From Planctomycetota bacterium (GTDB taxonomy: Bacteria; Planctomycetota; Phycisphaerae; Phycisphaerales; UBA1924), in NCBI GenBank assembly GCA_014584315.1, contig JACTNA010000035.1, forward strand, positions 86,287 through 150,286: DNA of 64,000 bases, given 5' to 3'. The stretch's first letter is position 1, and every line of letters begins with the position of its first letter. The translations under genes were made by a program, and so were the position numbers. Under the pieces are notes generated by a model that had not been told where the DNA came from, ran no database searches, and was given only the letters and a program-made list of their open reading frames with translations. This document shows, piece by piece, positions 43,821 to 51,876 of the stretch.

Positions 43821-45131
43821 ATGGACCGATTTGTGGTCGAGGGCGGGCGGAGGCTCGAAGGGCGGGTCCGCGTCAACGGGTCCAAGAACGCCGCGTTGCC
43901 CCTGCTCGCGGCCGCTCTGCTCACCGACCGCCCGGTCCGCCTTCGCGACGTTCCCGACCTGGCGGACATCCGCAACATGCTGGGCTTGCTCGCCGAACTG
44001 GGCTGCTGCCGCACGGACGAGCGCGCCCGGGATGCCGACGCCGGCACCGTCACGCTCCAGTCCGTGGACGAGACCCCCTCGCACGCCCGCTACGAGGTCG
44101 TGAAGACCATGCGCGCGAGCATCTGCGTGCTGGGGCCTTTGCTCGCCCGGCGCGGGCGCGCCCGCGTCTCCATGCCCGGCGGGTGCGCGATCGGCGACCG
44201 CCCGGTGGACCTGCACCTGCGCGGCCTGCGCGCGCTCGGCGCGCGCATCACGCTCGAAGAGGGCGATATTGTCGCGGCCGCGCCCCCGGAGGGGCTCCGG
44301 GGCGAGACCGTCTTCCTCGGCGGCCCGTTCGGCTCGACCGTGCTCGGCACGGCGAACGTCATGTCCGCCGCCGCCCTCGCGAAGGGTCGGACCGTCATCG
44401 AGTCCGCCGCCTGCGAGCCGGAAGTCGTGGACCTCGCCCGCCTGCTCAACGCGATGGGGGCGAAGATCACGGGCGCGGGGTCGCCGCGCATCACGATCGA
44501 CGGCGTGCCGTCGCTGGGCGGCGCGGACCACTCGGTCATCCCGGACCGCATCGAGGCCGGCACGCTCATGTGCGCCGCCGCCATCACGCGCGGCTCGGTC
44601 GTCCTCGACAACTGCCCGTTGGACGCGATGCTGGCGGTGGTCGATCGACTCGAGGCCGCGGGCGTGCGCGTCGAGCCGTTGCCGGGCGACGACCCGCTCC
44701 GCTGCTCGTGCCGCGTCTCGTGCGACCGCGCCCCGCGCCCGCTGGAGATCACCACGCAGCCGCACCCCGGCTTCCCGACCGACCTCCAGGCCCAGTTGAT
44801 GGCGCTGCTCTGCATCGCCGAGGGCAACTCGGTGATCACCGAGCGCATCTTCCCCGAGCGGTTCCTGCACGTCGCGGAACTCGGGCGCATGGGCGCGAGC
44901 CTCTTCCGCTCCGGCGCGACGGTCGTCGTCTCCGGCGTGCGCCGCCTGCGCGGCGCGCCCGTCATGGCAAGCGACCTGCGGGCCTCGGCCTCGCTGGTTG
45001 TCGCCGCCCTCGCGGCCGAGGGCACGACGACCATCAGCCGCGTCTACCACCTCGACCGCGGCTACGAACGCCTCGAGGACCGCCTGACGGCCCTCGGCGC
45101 GACCATCCACCGCGAACGCGAGCCGGGGTGA
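43821..45131 (+). CDS. murA: UDP-N-acetylglucosamine 1-carboxyvinyltransferase
   Basis: GGAGG is 5 bp before the ATG at 43821, giving 436 residues. The catalytic Lys is in RVNGSKNAALPLLAAALL, the phosphoenolpyruvate-adding Cys in SMPGGCAIGDRPVDLHLRG, the Asp in GFPTDLQAQLMAL and the active-site Arg in SDLRASASLVVAALAAEG. It catalyses the first committed step of peptidoglycan synthesis; the Cys suggests a fosfomycin-sensitive form. Its 3' end overlaps, on the opposite strand, the last part of the sigma-like gene as currently framed. Confidence 0.96.
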   Translation: MDRFVVEGGRRLEGRVRVNGSKNAALPLLAAALLTDRPVRLRDVPDLADIRNMLGLLAELGCCRTDERARDADAGTVTLQSVDETPSHARYEVVKTMRASICVLGPLLARRGRARVSMPGGCAIGDRPVDLHLRGLRALGARITLEEGDIVAAAPPEGLRGETVFLGGPFGSTVLGTANVMSAAALAKGRTVIESAACEPEVVDLARLLNAMGAKITGAGSPRITIDGVPSLGGADHSVIPDRIEAGTLMCAAAITRGSVVLDNCPLDAMLAVVDRLEAAGVRVEPLPGDDPLRCSCRVSCDRAPRPLEITTQPHPGFPTDLQAQLMALLCIAEGNSVITERIFPERFLHVAELGRMGASLFRSGATVVVSGVRRLRGAPVMASDLRASASLVVAALAAEGTTTISRVYHLDRGYERLEDRLTALGATIHREREPG

Positions 45132-45724
45132 ACTTCCCGGCAATCCCTCGATCCGCGTTCACGCCCCCCCCCCCCCCCCCCCCCCCCCCCTTTGCGCGCC
45201 GCGGCGGGAGATACTCCGAGTTGGTCCGCAATGATATCGAAGGGGACGCCCGCGAGTCTCAGCCTCAGCAGTTCGCGGTCTTCATCGCGCCGGATCGAGC
45301 GCAGCGTCTCGGCCGGGCGGCGGGCGGCGGTGAAGTGCCGCAAGGTCGGGCGAGGATTCCTCGCGGGGCAACCGCTGGCGGTCGGTCCCACGCCCGCGCC
45401 GACGACGCGCCGCTCCAAGTCGGCCTGCCGCGACAGGCGCGCGAGGACGCGGTCGCCGATGCGGAAGACCAGGGACCACAACTGGGCCTCGTTCGCGACG
45501 GCGAGCCTTCCCGACAGGACGTAGGCGTCCAGATGCAACCCGATGATGGAGACGAGATCGTCCGGGTCCAGCCACCGCCGGGCTGGCCCGGGGAGCCGGC
45601 CACGATACCTGCGCTTGATACGCGCGGCGTTGCGGCAGAGGTAGGTTGCGATCGCCTCGCGGTCGCCGGCGAGCGCTTCGGCGAGGAGGGTCGGGTCGTG
45701 GTGAGAGGGCGGGCGAGGATGCAC
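45062..45724 (-). CDS. Sigma-70-like factor with a 27-nt poly-G tract at its 3' end
   Basis: The GTG at 45724 follows GGAGGAGG on its strand and a strong promoter. The product (220 aa in this frame) contains LLAEALAGDREAIATYLCRN, WLDPDDLVSIIGLHLDAYVL (region 2-like) and a region-4-like HTH LRLAGVPFDIIADQLGVSPAAARK. Directly after the HTH, 27 G residues encode nine Gly, and the frame then runs 100 bp more, into murA on the other strand. With 25 or 28 G the next codons would be GCG TGA, ending the protein at once. The normal product is thus unclear. The long tract may vary in length, or may be an assembly problem. Confidence 0.7.
   Translation of the reverse strand: MHPRPPSHHDPTLLAEALAGDREAIATYLCRNAARIKRRYRGRLPGPARRWLDPDDLVSIIGLHLDAYVLSGRLAVANEAQLWSLVFRIGDRVLARLSRQADLERRVVGAGVGPTASGCPARNPRPTLRHFTAARRPAETLRSIRRDEDRELLRLRLAGVPFDIIADQLGVSPAAARKGGGGGGGGGRERGSRDCREVHPGSRSRWMVAPRAVRRSSRRS
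45164..45190. repeat. 27-bp homopolymer C tract
   Basis: Uninterrupted C on the plus strand, G on the coding strand of the sigma-like gene. All other mononucleotide runs noticed in the window are 10 bp or less. Such tracts slip in replication and can act as phase-variation switches. Confidence 0.95.
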
Positions 45725-45773
45725 AATCGCCTCCTCCGGGACTCCCGGAACGCAGCCACGGCCCACGGTTGAC

Positions 45774-45802
45774 AGTAGAACGGCTCGTGCGGGGCGTGTC
45801 AA
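45774..45802 (-). promoter_or_regulatory. Sigma-70-type promoter of the poly-G sigma-like gene
   Basis: On the minus strand TTGACA (45802-45797), a 17-bp spacer and TCTACT (45779-45774) lie about 43 bp upstream of the GTG at 45724. The -35 is a perfect consensus and the -10 matches in four of six. It also argues against the ATG at 45802, which lies in the -35 box. Confidence 0.7.
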
Positions 45803-45914
45803 GCCCGGTTCTGGGGGTCCGGGAGACGAGGTGCAGAAAAAACGGGAACCTGCGTCACACGCTGTCGCCTACATGCATCTATTCGGTAATGTGAGATTCC
45901 GGCGGAGCGCGAGC

Positions 45915-47072
45915 ATGGGAGCCTGCGTGGAACACGAGGGAGTGCGGGGCCGACGGGTCTGTGCTCGCCGCTCCGGATGCCGGGCGGCTGCGCTCGTTGT
46001 GCTGCCATTGCTGTTCGCTGCGGTCGCGTTCGGGCAGGAGCTTGGCTCGCTGGAGTGGTTCCGGGCGGAATGGAAGGCGGCGGAGAGGCTCGGCGTTCCC
46101 GAGGGCCATTACATCGAGTACTCGATCCTCACGAGGGTTCCCGGCGATGAGGCCGAGTTGGAGCGGCTGGCCGGGATCATCGAAGGCAAGCCGGACCATC
46201 CGCTGCGCCGAACGCACGACGAGCTGAAGACGCAGATCGAGATCGGCCCGAAGACGACGCGCTACCGCCTGTGGTACGGCGGGCCGAGCCGCTGGCGGCT
46301 GAGCATGACGCACCCGCTGCATCTTCCCGCCGGGTACGAGTACGCCGAGATCGCGTACAACGGCCCTCGCACGTGGTGGATGACGCCGAAGGAACTGCGT
46401 CTGCTCGACGCGCGCCGGCCGCCCGAGGGCCGGAATCCCGCCGGGTTGATCTCCGCGCTCCCGCACTACATCAACGACTGGCTGGCGATGGGGTTTTCGT
46501 CCGGCCCGCTCGGGATCACACCGGTCAGTTCCGTCGTGCGCGATGGTGTGTGGGAGGCGACGACCACGTCCGCGACGGGACAGCGTGTCTGGCGGTACCG
46601 GGGGCGGATCGAAGGTGGTCGGATTGTCGCGGACAACAGGGAGCTCATCGTTGCCGAGGACGATCCAACGGTGGTCGGCTATCGCAGTACATGGTCGGAC
46701 CCGTTGTACATTGATGCAGTTGGGCGATGGGCGGCTGCACGCGTGGATAGGTATGACGCTGACGGTGTGGCGTACATGACGACCGTTCTCCACGAGATCC
46801 GGCCTCTGACGTCCGGCGAACTTGACGGCCTGCTCGCCCGACCGACACCGGACGGCGCGGACCCCGTCCGCGGCCCTGTCACGTTCACCTCCATCGTGGA
46901 CTACGGGTCCGGGACGGCGGAGACGTGGCAGGACGGAGAGCGCGTGACGGTCTCCCTCCCCACGGACGCGTCGCGGCAACCCGCGCCTCCATGGCTCAAA
47001 CCCGCCGGATGGTCGCTCGTGGCGATCATCGTCGGTGCGCTTGTCTGGTTCAGGCTGAAAAGGAATCACTGA
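45915..47072 (+). CDS. Exported protein with C-terminal membrane anchor (peptide locus A)
   Basis: Several starts are possible (GTG 45831, ATG 45873, ATG 45915). The last gives a suitable signal peptide: basic GRRVCARRSGCR, core AAALVVLPLLFAAVAFG-Q. The 385-residue protein has a mixed alpha/beta body with many Trp and Tyr (KTTRYRLWYGGPSRWRLSMT, QRVWRYRGRIEGGRIVADN), a pattern like lipoprotein-carrier (LolA/DUF4412-type) folds, which is a weak likeness. It ends with one membrane helix LVAIIVGALVWFRLKRNH. The next gene starts 17 bp on. Its counterpart at 62545 has the same layout but little sequence in common. Confidence 0.75.
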   Translation: MGACVEHEGVRGRRVCARRSGCRAAALVVLPLLFAAVAFGQELGSLEWFRAEWKAAERLGVPEGHYIEYSILTRVPGDEAELERLAGIIEGKPDHPLRRTHDELKTQIEIGPKTTRYRLWYGGPSRWRLSMTHPLHLPAGYEYAEIAYNGPRTWWMTPKELRLLDARRPPEGRNPAGLISALPHYINDWLAMGFSSGPLGITPVSSVVRDGVWEATTTSATGQRVWRYRGRIEGGRIVADNRELIVAEDDPTVVGYRSTWSDPLYIDAVGRWAAARVDRYDADGVAYMTTVLHEIRPLTSGELDGLLARPTPDGADPVRGPVTFTSIVDYGSGTAETWQDGERVTVSLPTDASRQPAPPWLKPAGWSLVAIIVGALVWFRLKRNH

Positions 47073-47089
47073 CAGGAAAGGAGCTCTCG

Positions 47090-47473
47090 ATGGAACTTCC
47101 GACATTCGGAACCACCGGTCGACGTCTCTGCGTGGCGGCGGCAGCCGGTCTTGCTGCCGTCGCACTGGCGGCACCGGAATGCTACAAGACCATTGACGTT
47201 CTGCCCGCGTGCTCCATGGGAGACGGCTGCAATGCGGACTACTACTGCGGTGACGAGCCTGAGGTCCACTCGAACGAAATGGTGAAGACAACCCAGACCA
47301 ACGGGAACAGAACGACTACCGTCGATCTCGACTATCTCTGTCACGTTACGTGGATGCAGCGAAACAGCGAGACTCTGGCGTGCGATGTTCCCCGAATCTG
47401 CAACTACACGGTTCAGGGCAAGGTCGCCAGTGGCGGCCTCTGCGTCGGTGGAGGAGGTGGGGGCGGGCAGTGA
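47090..47473 (+). CDS. Secreted eight-cysteine protein with poly-Gly tail (peptide locus A)
   Basis: AAAGGAG is 6 bp before the ATG at 47090. 127 residues: signal peptide RRLCVAAAAGLAAVALAA, then a mature part with eight Cys (ECYK, PACS, DGCN, YYCG, YLCH, LACD, RICN, GLCV). It ends in a run of seven Gly and a Gln. Acidic and Thr/Asn-rich, it matches no family I know. The protein at 63591 also has eight Cys after the signal and ends GGGGGPQ, so the two are structural counterparts. It might be a disulfide-rich surface or signalling protein. Confidence 0.75.
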   Translation: MELPTFGTTGRRLCVAAAAGLAAVALAAPECYKTIDVLPACSMGDGCNADYYCGDEPEVHSNEMVKTTQTNGNRTTTVDLDYLCHVTWMQRNSETLACDVPRICNYTVQGKVASGGLCVGGGGGGGQ

Positions 47474-47514
47474 CTGACTGCCGCCGGAGCAACCGTCTCT
47501 GAGAAGCGGGAGCG

Positions 47515-48012
47515 ATGTGCACGATGACCGCTCTGGGCAACAGCGCGGACCGACCACGCCCGCGCGTCGGCAGGATGGCCATGACCGTCCTGCCGACGGT
47601 GGCGATGATCGTCGTCCTGGTCGCCGGCCTGGCCAAGGCGGTCGATGCAGGAGAGTTTGCGCTGGCGCTCTCCCGTTGGACGATCGTGCCTGGCGGACTC
47701 GCGACGCCGATCGCGCTCGCGGTGATCGCCGCGGAAGTGGCGCTCGCCGGGACGTGGCTGCTCGGCGTCCGGCGCGGCGCGGCGGCGCTGGGCGCGCTGC
47801 TCCTGATCGCCGCGTTCTCTGCCGTCATGCTCGCGGAGTACGCCGTCGCGGATGCCCCCGATTGTCATTGCTTCGGTCGCCTGCTGCGCCATCGTGCGCA
47901 GCAGGATGCCCTCCGGGACACGCTGCTGCGCAACGGCGTGTTGTGCGTCATGCTCGCCGTCGGGTGGCGCGGCAGGGCAAGCCCACGCCAGCGCAACGGC
48001 GTGGGGTCGTGA
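47515..48012 (+). CDS. MauE/DoxX-like redox membrane protein (peptide locus A)
   Basis: 165 residues with four hydrophobic segments (TVLPTVAMIVVLVAGLAKAV, TPIALAVIAAEVALAGTWLL, AAALGALLLIAAFSAVMLAE, NGVLCVMLAVGWRG). The loop after the third has a Cys-x-Cys motif, DAPDCHCFGRLL, as in MauE. MauE is needed for disulfide formation in the small subunit of methylamine dehydrogenase. Here no such enzyme is present, and the neighbour is an eight-Cys secreted protein, so a role in its oxidation is an inference. The TGA overlaps the next ATG (TGATG). Confidence 0.85.
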   Translation: MCTMTALGNSADRPRPRVGRMAMTVLPTVAMIVVLVAGLAKAVDAGEFALALSRWTIVPGGLATPIALAVIAAEVALAGTWLLGVRRGAAALGALLLIAAFSAVMLAEYAVADAPDCHCFGRLLRHRAQQDALRDTLLRNGVLCVMLAVGWRGRASPRQRNGVGS

Positions 48013-48761
48013 TGATGCTCTCTCCCCCCGTCCGCCCCGGGTTCACGCTGATCGAGACGATCCTCGTCGTCCTGCTGACCGCGCTCGTCGTGGGGCTGCT
48101 TCTTCCCACGCTCGGCAGCGCGAGGGCGTCGGCGCGCGACACGGTTTCCATCGCGAACATGCGCTCGCACGCGCAGGTGCTCGCCGCGTACGCCGCGGAC
48201 TGGGACGACCACTTTCCGGCGTTCGCCGATCCGAAGGCGACGCTATCGGTCGTGCGCGGCTGCGACGAGGTCCTCGTGTTCCGCTACTTCGAGACGGTCT
48301 GGGCATGGCGCTACGCGCTGTGCGAGGGCTACTACAACGGCGCCCTCGGCCACGCATCGTTCTTTCACCCCGCCGCCGACCCGAACCGTCACCCCGACGA
48401 TACGAAGAATCTCGGCATTTCCTACCTGCTCTCCAGCGCATTCCTCGCGGCGCCTGCCTATTGGGAGCCGGAGACACGCACCGGGCCGAGCCAGTGGGGA
48501 CACAGCCGCCTCAGCAGTGCGTCATTCCCAGCACAGAAGGCGCTCATCACCGAGGTCCATCCCGTGCGGTGGCTTCCGCTTCCCCGCGGCGAGGATGGGA
48601 TCGGCCTCGCGTTCCTCGACGGCAGCGCGGGCCGGTTCGCCAAGGCCGACCTTATCGAGCCGTATCGGAACGGCGAAGGCTCGTGGGACGGAACATGGTT
48701 GCCGGTCGGCATCTACGGGATGCACACCATCCGCGGCTGGGACGGCCGGGACCGAAACTGA
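48012..48761 (+). CDS. Prepilin/pseudopilin-like protein (peptide locus A)
   Basis: 249 residues from an ATG that shares a base with the preceding stop. The N-terminus is a class III signal: RPGFTLIETILVVLLTALVV, with Gly before the cleavage site, Phe+1 and Glu+5, followed by a hydrophobic stem. The large C-terminal domain (residues 60-249) has WDDHFPAFADPKATLSVVRG and a H-x-GLAFLDGSAGRF end like the planctomycete DUF1559/H-x9-DG pilin-like proteins. It would need a prepilin peptidase encoded elsewhere. Locus B has no equivalent. Confidence 0.85.
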   Translation: MMLSPPVRPGFTLIETILVVLLTALVVGLLLPTLGSARASARDTVSIANMRSHAQVLAAYAADWDDHFPAFADPKATLSVVRGCDEVLVFRYFETVWAWRYALCEGYYNGALGHASFFHPAADPNRHPDDTKNLGISYLLSSAFLAAPAYWEPETRTGPSQWGHSRLSSASFPAQKALITEVHPVRWLPLPRGEDGIGLAFLDGSAGRFAKADLIEPYRNGEGSWDGTWLPVGIYGMHTIRGWDGRDRN

Positions 48762-48830
48762 ACCCGGCACGACCTCCGCCGCCGACCGGGAGGCCCCGGC
48801 CGGAACGCGGGTATCGAAGCGAGCACGCAC

Positions 48831-48914
48831 TGCGGGCGACAGGGGTCGAACCTGCACGGCCTCGCGGCCACGGGGACCTAAACCCCGCGCGTCTGCCAGT
48901 TCCGCCACGCCCGC
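48831..48914 (-). tRNA. tRNA-Leu (anticodon TAG)
   Basis: On the minus strand GCGGGCG (48914-48908) pairs with CGCCCGC (48838-48832), and the discriminator is A. The anticodon arm GGGG-TTTAGGT-CCCC places TAG at 34-36. A variable arm (GTGGCCGCGAGGCCGT region) gives the class II length of 84 nt, and the T arm has GGTTCGACCCC. No CCA is encoded. Confidence 0.95.
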
Positions 48915-49129
48915 GTCTGGGCGAATCCTACGACCGAACGGCCGCCAGCCCCGATGCCCCGTCTCCGCGGGGCGGGGCCTTGCAGGACCCATCTACCACT
49001 CCTCGACTCCTCTCCCAGCCCCCCTCCAATCATGCCCGAAACCCCGATCGGCCGATCCCGACAGAGACACGGGCCGATCCTGCGCCCGTCCCGCCCGGAC
49101 CTGCCCCGAACGACGCGCGAGGTGCGCCC

Positions 49130-49972
49130 ATGCGATTCCGAGACTCCGTTGCCCTGAACTTCGCGCCCCTCTTCCTCCGGGCCGCGCTCGGCATCGTCTT
49201 TCTGATGGCCGGCGCGGTGAAGGTCTTCCACGACATGGAGGTCTCGGGCGAGTCGGCGGCCCTGCTCGCCAACTACGGGATCATCAAGCCCGCGGGCGCG
49301 GCGCCGCAGCCCACGCCGCCCGCCGTCCCCGAACTCCCGCCGCCCGAGGAGGACGGCACGGCGCGCGGGCCGGGCAGCGGCGCGACGCTCGCCTCGCAGC
49401 CGAACTATGCGCTGGCCTCCGGCTGGCAGCCGCCGCGCTACACCGCCGCCGACTTTCCCGAGCCGGTGAAGGTCCGGAGCATGAACGGCCTGGTGCTCTT
49501 CCTGCACTCGGCGGTGCATCCGCCGCTGCACCCGGAGACGAGCGCGCCGCTGCGCCCGCTCTGGCCGGACTTCGACCGCTCGCGCGACTTCGACCCGTGG
49601 CCCGTCTACGCCGCCCGCGCCGTCGCGTTCACGGAACTCATCGGCGGCGCGTTCGTCCTCATCGGCCTGCTCACGCGCCTCGGCGCGCTCGGCCTCGCGG
49701 GCACCATGCTCGGCGCGATGTGGCTCACCCAGTTCGGACCTGCCATCCAGATGGACAGCGCTTTCCTCGGCTTCCTCCCCAACCACGCCTGGCACGACGG
49801 AGAGTCCTGGTCGAAGTTCCTGTATCAGTTCACACTCTTCGGCGCGGCCATGTCCCTCTTCTGCACCGGCTCGGGCACGCTCGCGGCCGACCGCTTCTTC
49901 GCGACAGGCCCCGGCGAGCAGCCGAAGAAGAAACGCAAGCCCAAGGACGAAGACGAGGACGACGAGGACTGA
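49130..49972 (+). CDS. DoxX family membrane protein
   Basis: 280 residues. The first segment FAPLFLRAALGIVFLMAGAV with VKVFHDM is the DoxX start. A long hydrophilic loop with Pro-rich sequence (APQPTPPAVPELPPPEEDG) separates it from three further helices (AVAFTELIGGAFVLIGLLTR, LGLAGTMLGAMWLTQFG, FTLFGAAMSLFCTGSGT). The C-terminus is Lys/Asp/Glu-rich. No CxC motif is present, unlike the MauE-like proteins of the window. Function unknown beyond a membrane redox-associated family. Confidence 0.82.
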   Translation: MRFRDSVALNFAPLFLRAALGIVFLMAGAVKVFHDMEVSGESAALLANYGIIKPAGAAPQPTPPAVPELPPPEEDGTARGPGSGATLASQPNYALASGWQPPRYTAADFPEPVKVRSMNGLVLFLHSAVHPPLHPETSAPLRPLWPDFDRSRDFDPWPVYAARAVAFTELIGGAFVLIGLLTRLGALGLAGTMLGAMWLTQFGPAIQMDSAFLGFLPNHAWHDGESWSKFLYQFTLFGAAMSLFCTGSGTLAADRFFATGPGEQPKKKRKPKDEDEDDED

Positions 49973-50020
49973 CCCCCGCGGGCGAGTGGTGCCCGCCCCG
50001 TGCGCGGGTAGACTGGGCGC

Positions 50021-50755
50021 GTGCCGCAGGACGACCGAACGCAGGACGCGCCGCTCGCATGGCTCCGCTCGCTGTCGGGGCGGTTTGTCGTGTTCGACGG
50101 GCCGGACGGCTCGGGCAAGAGCACGCAGCTGGCACGCTTCGCCGCCGCCTGTGCCTCGGCGGGCGTCGAGGTCTGCGAGGTCCGCGAGCCGGGGGGGACG
50201 GCGATCGGCGAGCGCATCCGCGCCGTCCTGCTCGACCGCCGTCACGAGGGCATGAGCCTCCGGTGCGAGATGCTGCTCTACATGGCGAGCCGCGCGCAAC
50301 TGGTGGAGGAGCGCATCCGCCCCGCGCTGGACGCGGGCCGGCTCGTCCTCGCCGATCGGTTCGTCTCCAGCACGCTCGCCTACCAGGGCACGGCCGGCGG
50401 GCTGCCGCTCGGCGACATCGAGGCCGTCGCCCGCATCGCCACCGGCGGCGTGATGCCCGACCTCACGGTCGTCTTCGACGTCGATCCGCGGACGATCATC
50501 CAGCGCACGCGCGGCGAGGACAGCAAGGTCGTCCGCGGGCGCGGCGGCGTCGCCGGCATGAAGGACCTGTTTTCCGACCGCATGGAGGACAAGTCCGCCG
50601 ACGCCGAGTTCCGGGCGAAGGTCCGACAGGGCTACCTCGACCAGGCCGCGGCCCAGCCCGACCGCTACGCCGTCGTGGACGGCACGAAGCCGCCGGACGA
50701 GGTGTGGGAGCGGTTGCTTGTCACGGTGCGCGAGCGGCTCGCACCGGGGGCATGA
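50021..50755 (+). CDS. tmk: Thymidylate kinase
   Basis: 244 residues from a GTG. After a 20-residue extension, the P-loop FDGPDGSGKSTQLARF, the DRx motif LADRFVSSTLAYQGTA and the nucleotide-binding VREPGG are typical of Tmk. The LID region has an Arg-rich extension (RTRGEDSKVVRGRGG). It phosphorylates dTMP to dTDP with ATP. The following gene (plsY) starts 23 bp on, so the two are probably co-transcribed. Confidence 0.94.
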   Translation: MPQDDRTQDAPLAWLRSLSGRFVVFDGPDGSGKSTQLARFAAACASAGVEVCEVREPGGTAIGERIRAVLLDRRHEGMSLRCEMLLYMASRAQLVEERIRPALDAGRLVLADRFVSSTLAYQGTAGGLPLGDIEAVARIATGGVMPDLTVVFDVDPRTIIQRTRGEDSKVVRGRGGVAGMKDLFSDRMEDKSADAEFRAKVRQGYLDQAAAQPDRYAVVDGTKPPDEVWERLLVTVRERLAPGA

Positions 50756-50777
50756 CCGGCACGAAGAGCCGATCTCG

Positions 50778-51482
50778 ATGACACCCGACGCGCTCATCCT
50801 TGTCGGTGCCGCCTACCTCGCGGGGTCGGTGCCGTTCGGCGTGCTCATCGCGCGCTCGCGCGGCGTGGACCTGCGCGCCCACGGCTCGGGCAACGTCGGC
50901 GCGACCAACGTCGGGCGTGTCCTCGGGCGGCGGTGGGGGATGCTCTGCTTCACGCTCGACCTGCTCAAGGGCTTCGTGCCCACGCTCGCAGCGGGCGCGT
51001 GGCTCGGCGCGCTTGGACGCACCGACCTGCCCGCGAGCGAGGCGTGGGTGTGGCTGGCGGTCGCGGTGGCTGCGGTGCTCGGGCACGTCTATCCGGTCTG
51101 GCTGCGCTTCAGGGGGGGGAAGGGCGTCGCCACGGGCTTCGGGGCCGCGCTGGGCGTCTTCCCGATGCTCACGCTCCCCGCGCTGGCCGCGCTGGTCGTG
51201 TGGCTCGCGCTGGTGGCGGCGACGAGGTACGTCGGCATCTCGTCGTGCGTCGCCGCGCTCGCGCTCCCGATCGGCGTCGCCGCGCTGGTCTCGCTGAGCG
51301 ACGCGACGCACCGGGGCGCGACGCCCTTCTACGCGGCGACGGCGTGCCTGGTGGCCCTGGTGCTGTGGCGGCACCGCTCGAACATTGCGCGGACGCTCGC
51401 GGGCACCGAGAACCGGATCGGGGGGGGCCGGGGGGGGCACGGGGGAGCGCAGCCGGTGCGCCGGGACGGCCCCCGGGATTGA
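50778..51482 (+). CDS. plsY: Acyl-phosphate:glycerol-3-phosphate acyltransferase
   Basis: 234 residues with several membrane segments. The three PlsY motifs are visible: LAGSVPFGVLIAR with HGSGNVGATNVGRVLG, the Gly-rich LRFRGGKGVATGFGAALGV, and the C-terminal ALVLWRHRSNIARTLAGTE. PlsY acylates the 1-position of glycerol-3-phosphate using acyl-phosphate at the membrane. The product ends in a Gly/Arg-rich tail (GGGRGGHGG). Confidence 0.95.
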   Translation: MTPDALILVGAAYLAGSVPFGVLIARSRGVDLRAHGSGNVGATNVGRVLGRRWGMLCFTLDLLKGFVPTLAAGAWLGALGRTDLPASEAWVWLAVAVAAVLGHVYPVWLRFRGGKGVATGFGAALGVFPMLTLPALAALVVWLALVAATRYVGISSCVAALALPIGVAALVSLSDATHRGATPFYAATACLVALVLWRHRSNIARTLAGTENRIGGGRGGHGGAQPVRRDGPRD

Positions 51483-51650
51483 GGGGGGCGTTATCGGCGG
51501 ACCGTCGCCCGCACGGACTGATCGGACGGCAAAGCCGGAAAGCGGGCGAAGGTTGCGCGGTTGTTCGGGGTCGATCCCGCAACCACCCCCCCCGAGTCTC
51601 AGCGCGGCGAGCGGATGGAACCGATGTTCGGGGGGAAGGAGCCTCCCCCC

Positions 51651-51869
51651 ATGCCCAGACTCACCCTCCACCACGCGATCGACGCCCGCCGCCGCGACGA
51701 CGAGCCGATCCCGTTCCCGAAGGCGAGCGGGCCGGTGCGGCTGCGGCTGACCGGCGGGGAGCGGTCGATCGAGGCGGTCGAGGACGCCTTCGGGCGCGTG
51801 CAGCGGAACCTGGACGCGATGGCCGAACTCCTCGGGCGGTGCGACGGCGACCGCCCGACCGCGGCGTGA
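51651..51869 (+). CDS. Small hypothetical protein
   Basis: 72 residues from the ATG at 51651, preceded by GGAAGGAG; the frame could also start at 51615 or 51561. It reads LTLHHAIDARRRDDEPIPF and SIEAVEDAFGRVQRNLDAMA, a plausible short helix-turn structure. The 3' end lies 8 bp from the convergent phosphatase gene. I recognise no family. Confidence 0.45.
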   Translation: MPRLTLHHAIDARRRDDEPIPFPKASGPVRLRLTGGERSIEAVEDAFGRVQRNLDAMAELLGRCDGDRPTAA

Positions 51870-51876
51870 TCCAGCC

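Noticed and set aside
45034..45231. A 65-codon frame with a Gly run on the minus strand at the homopolymer
   Set aside because: It is the alternative frame of the sigma-like gene after the tract and has no start site of its own.
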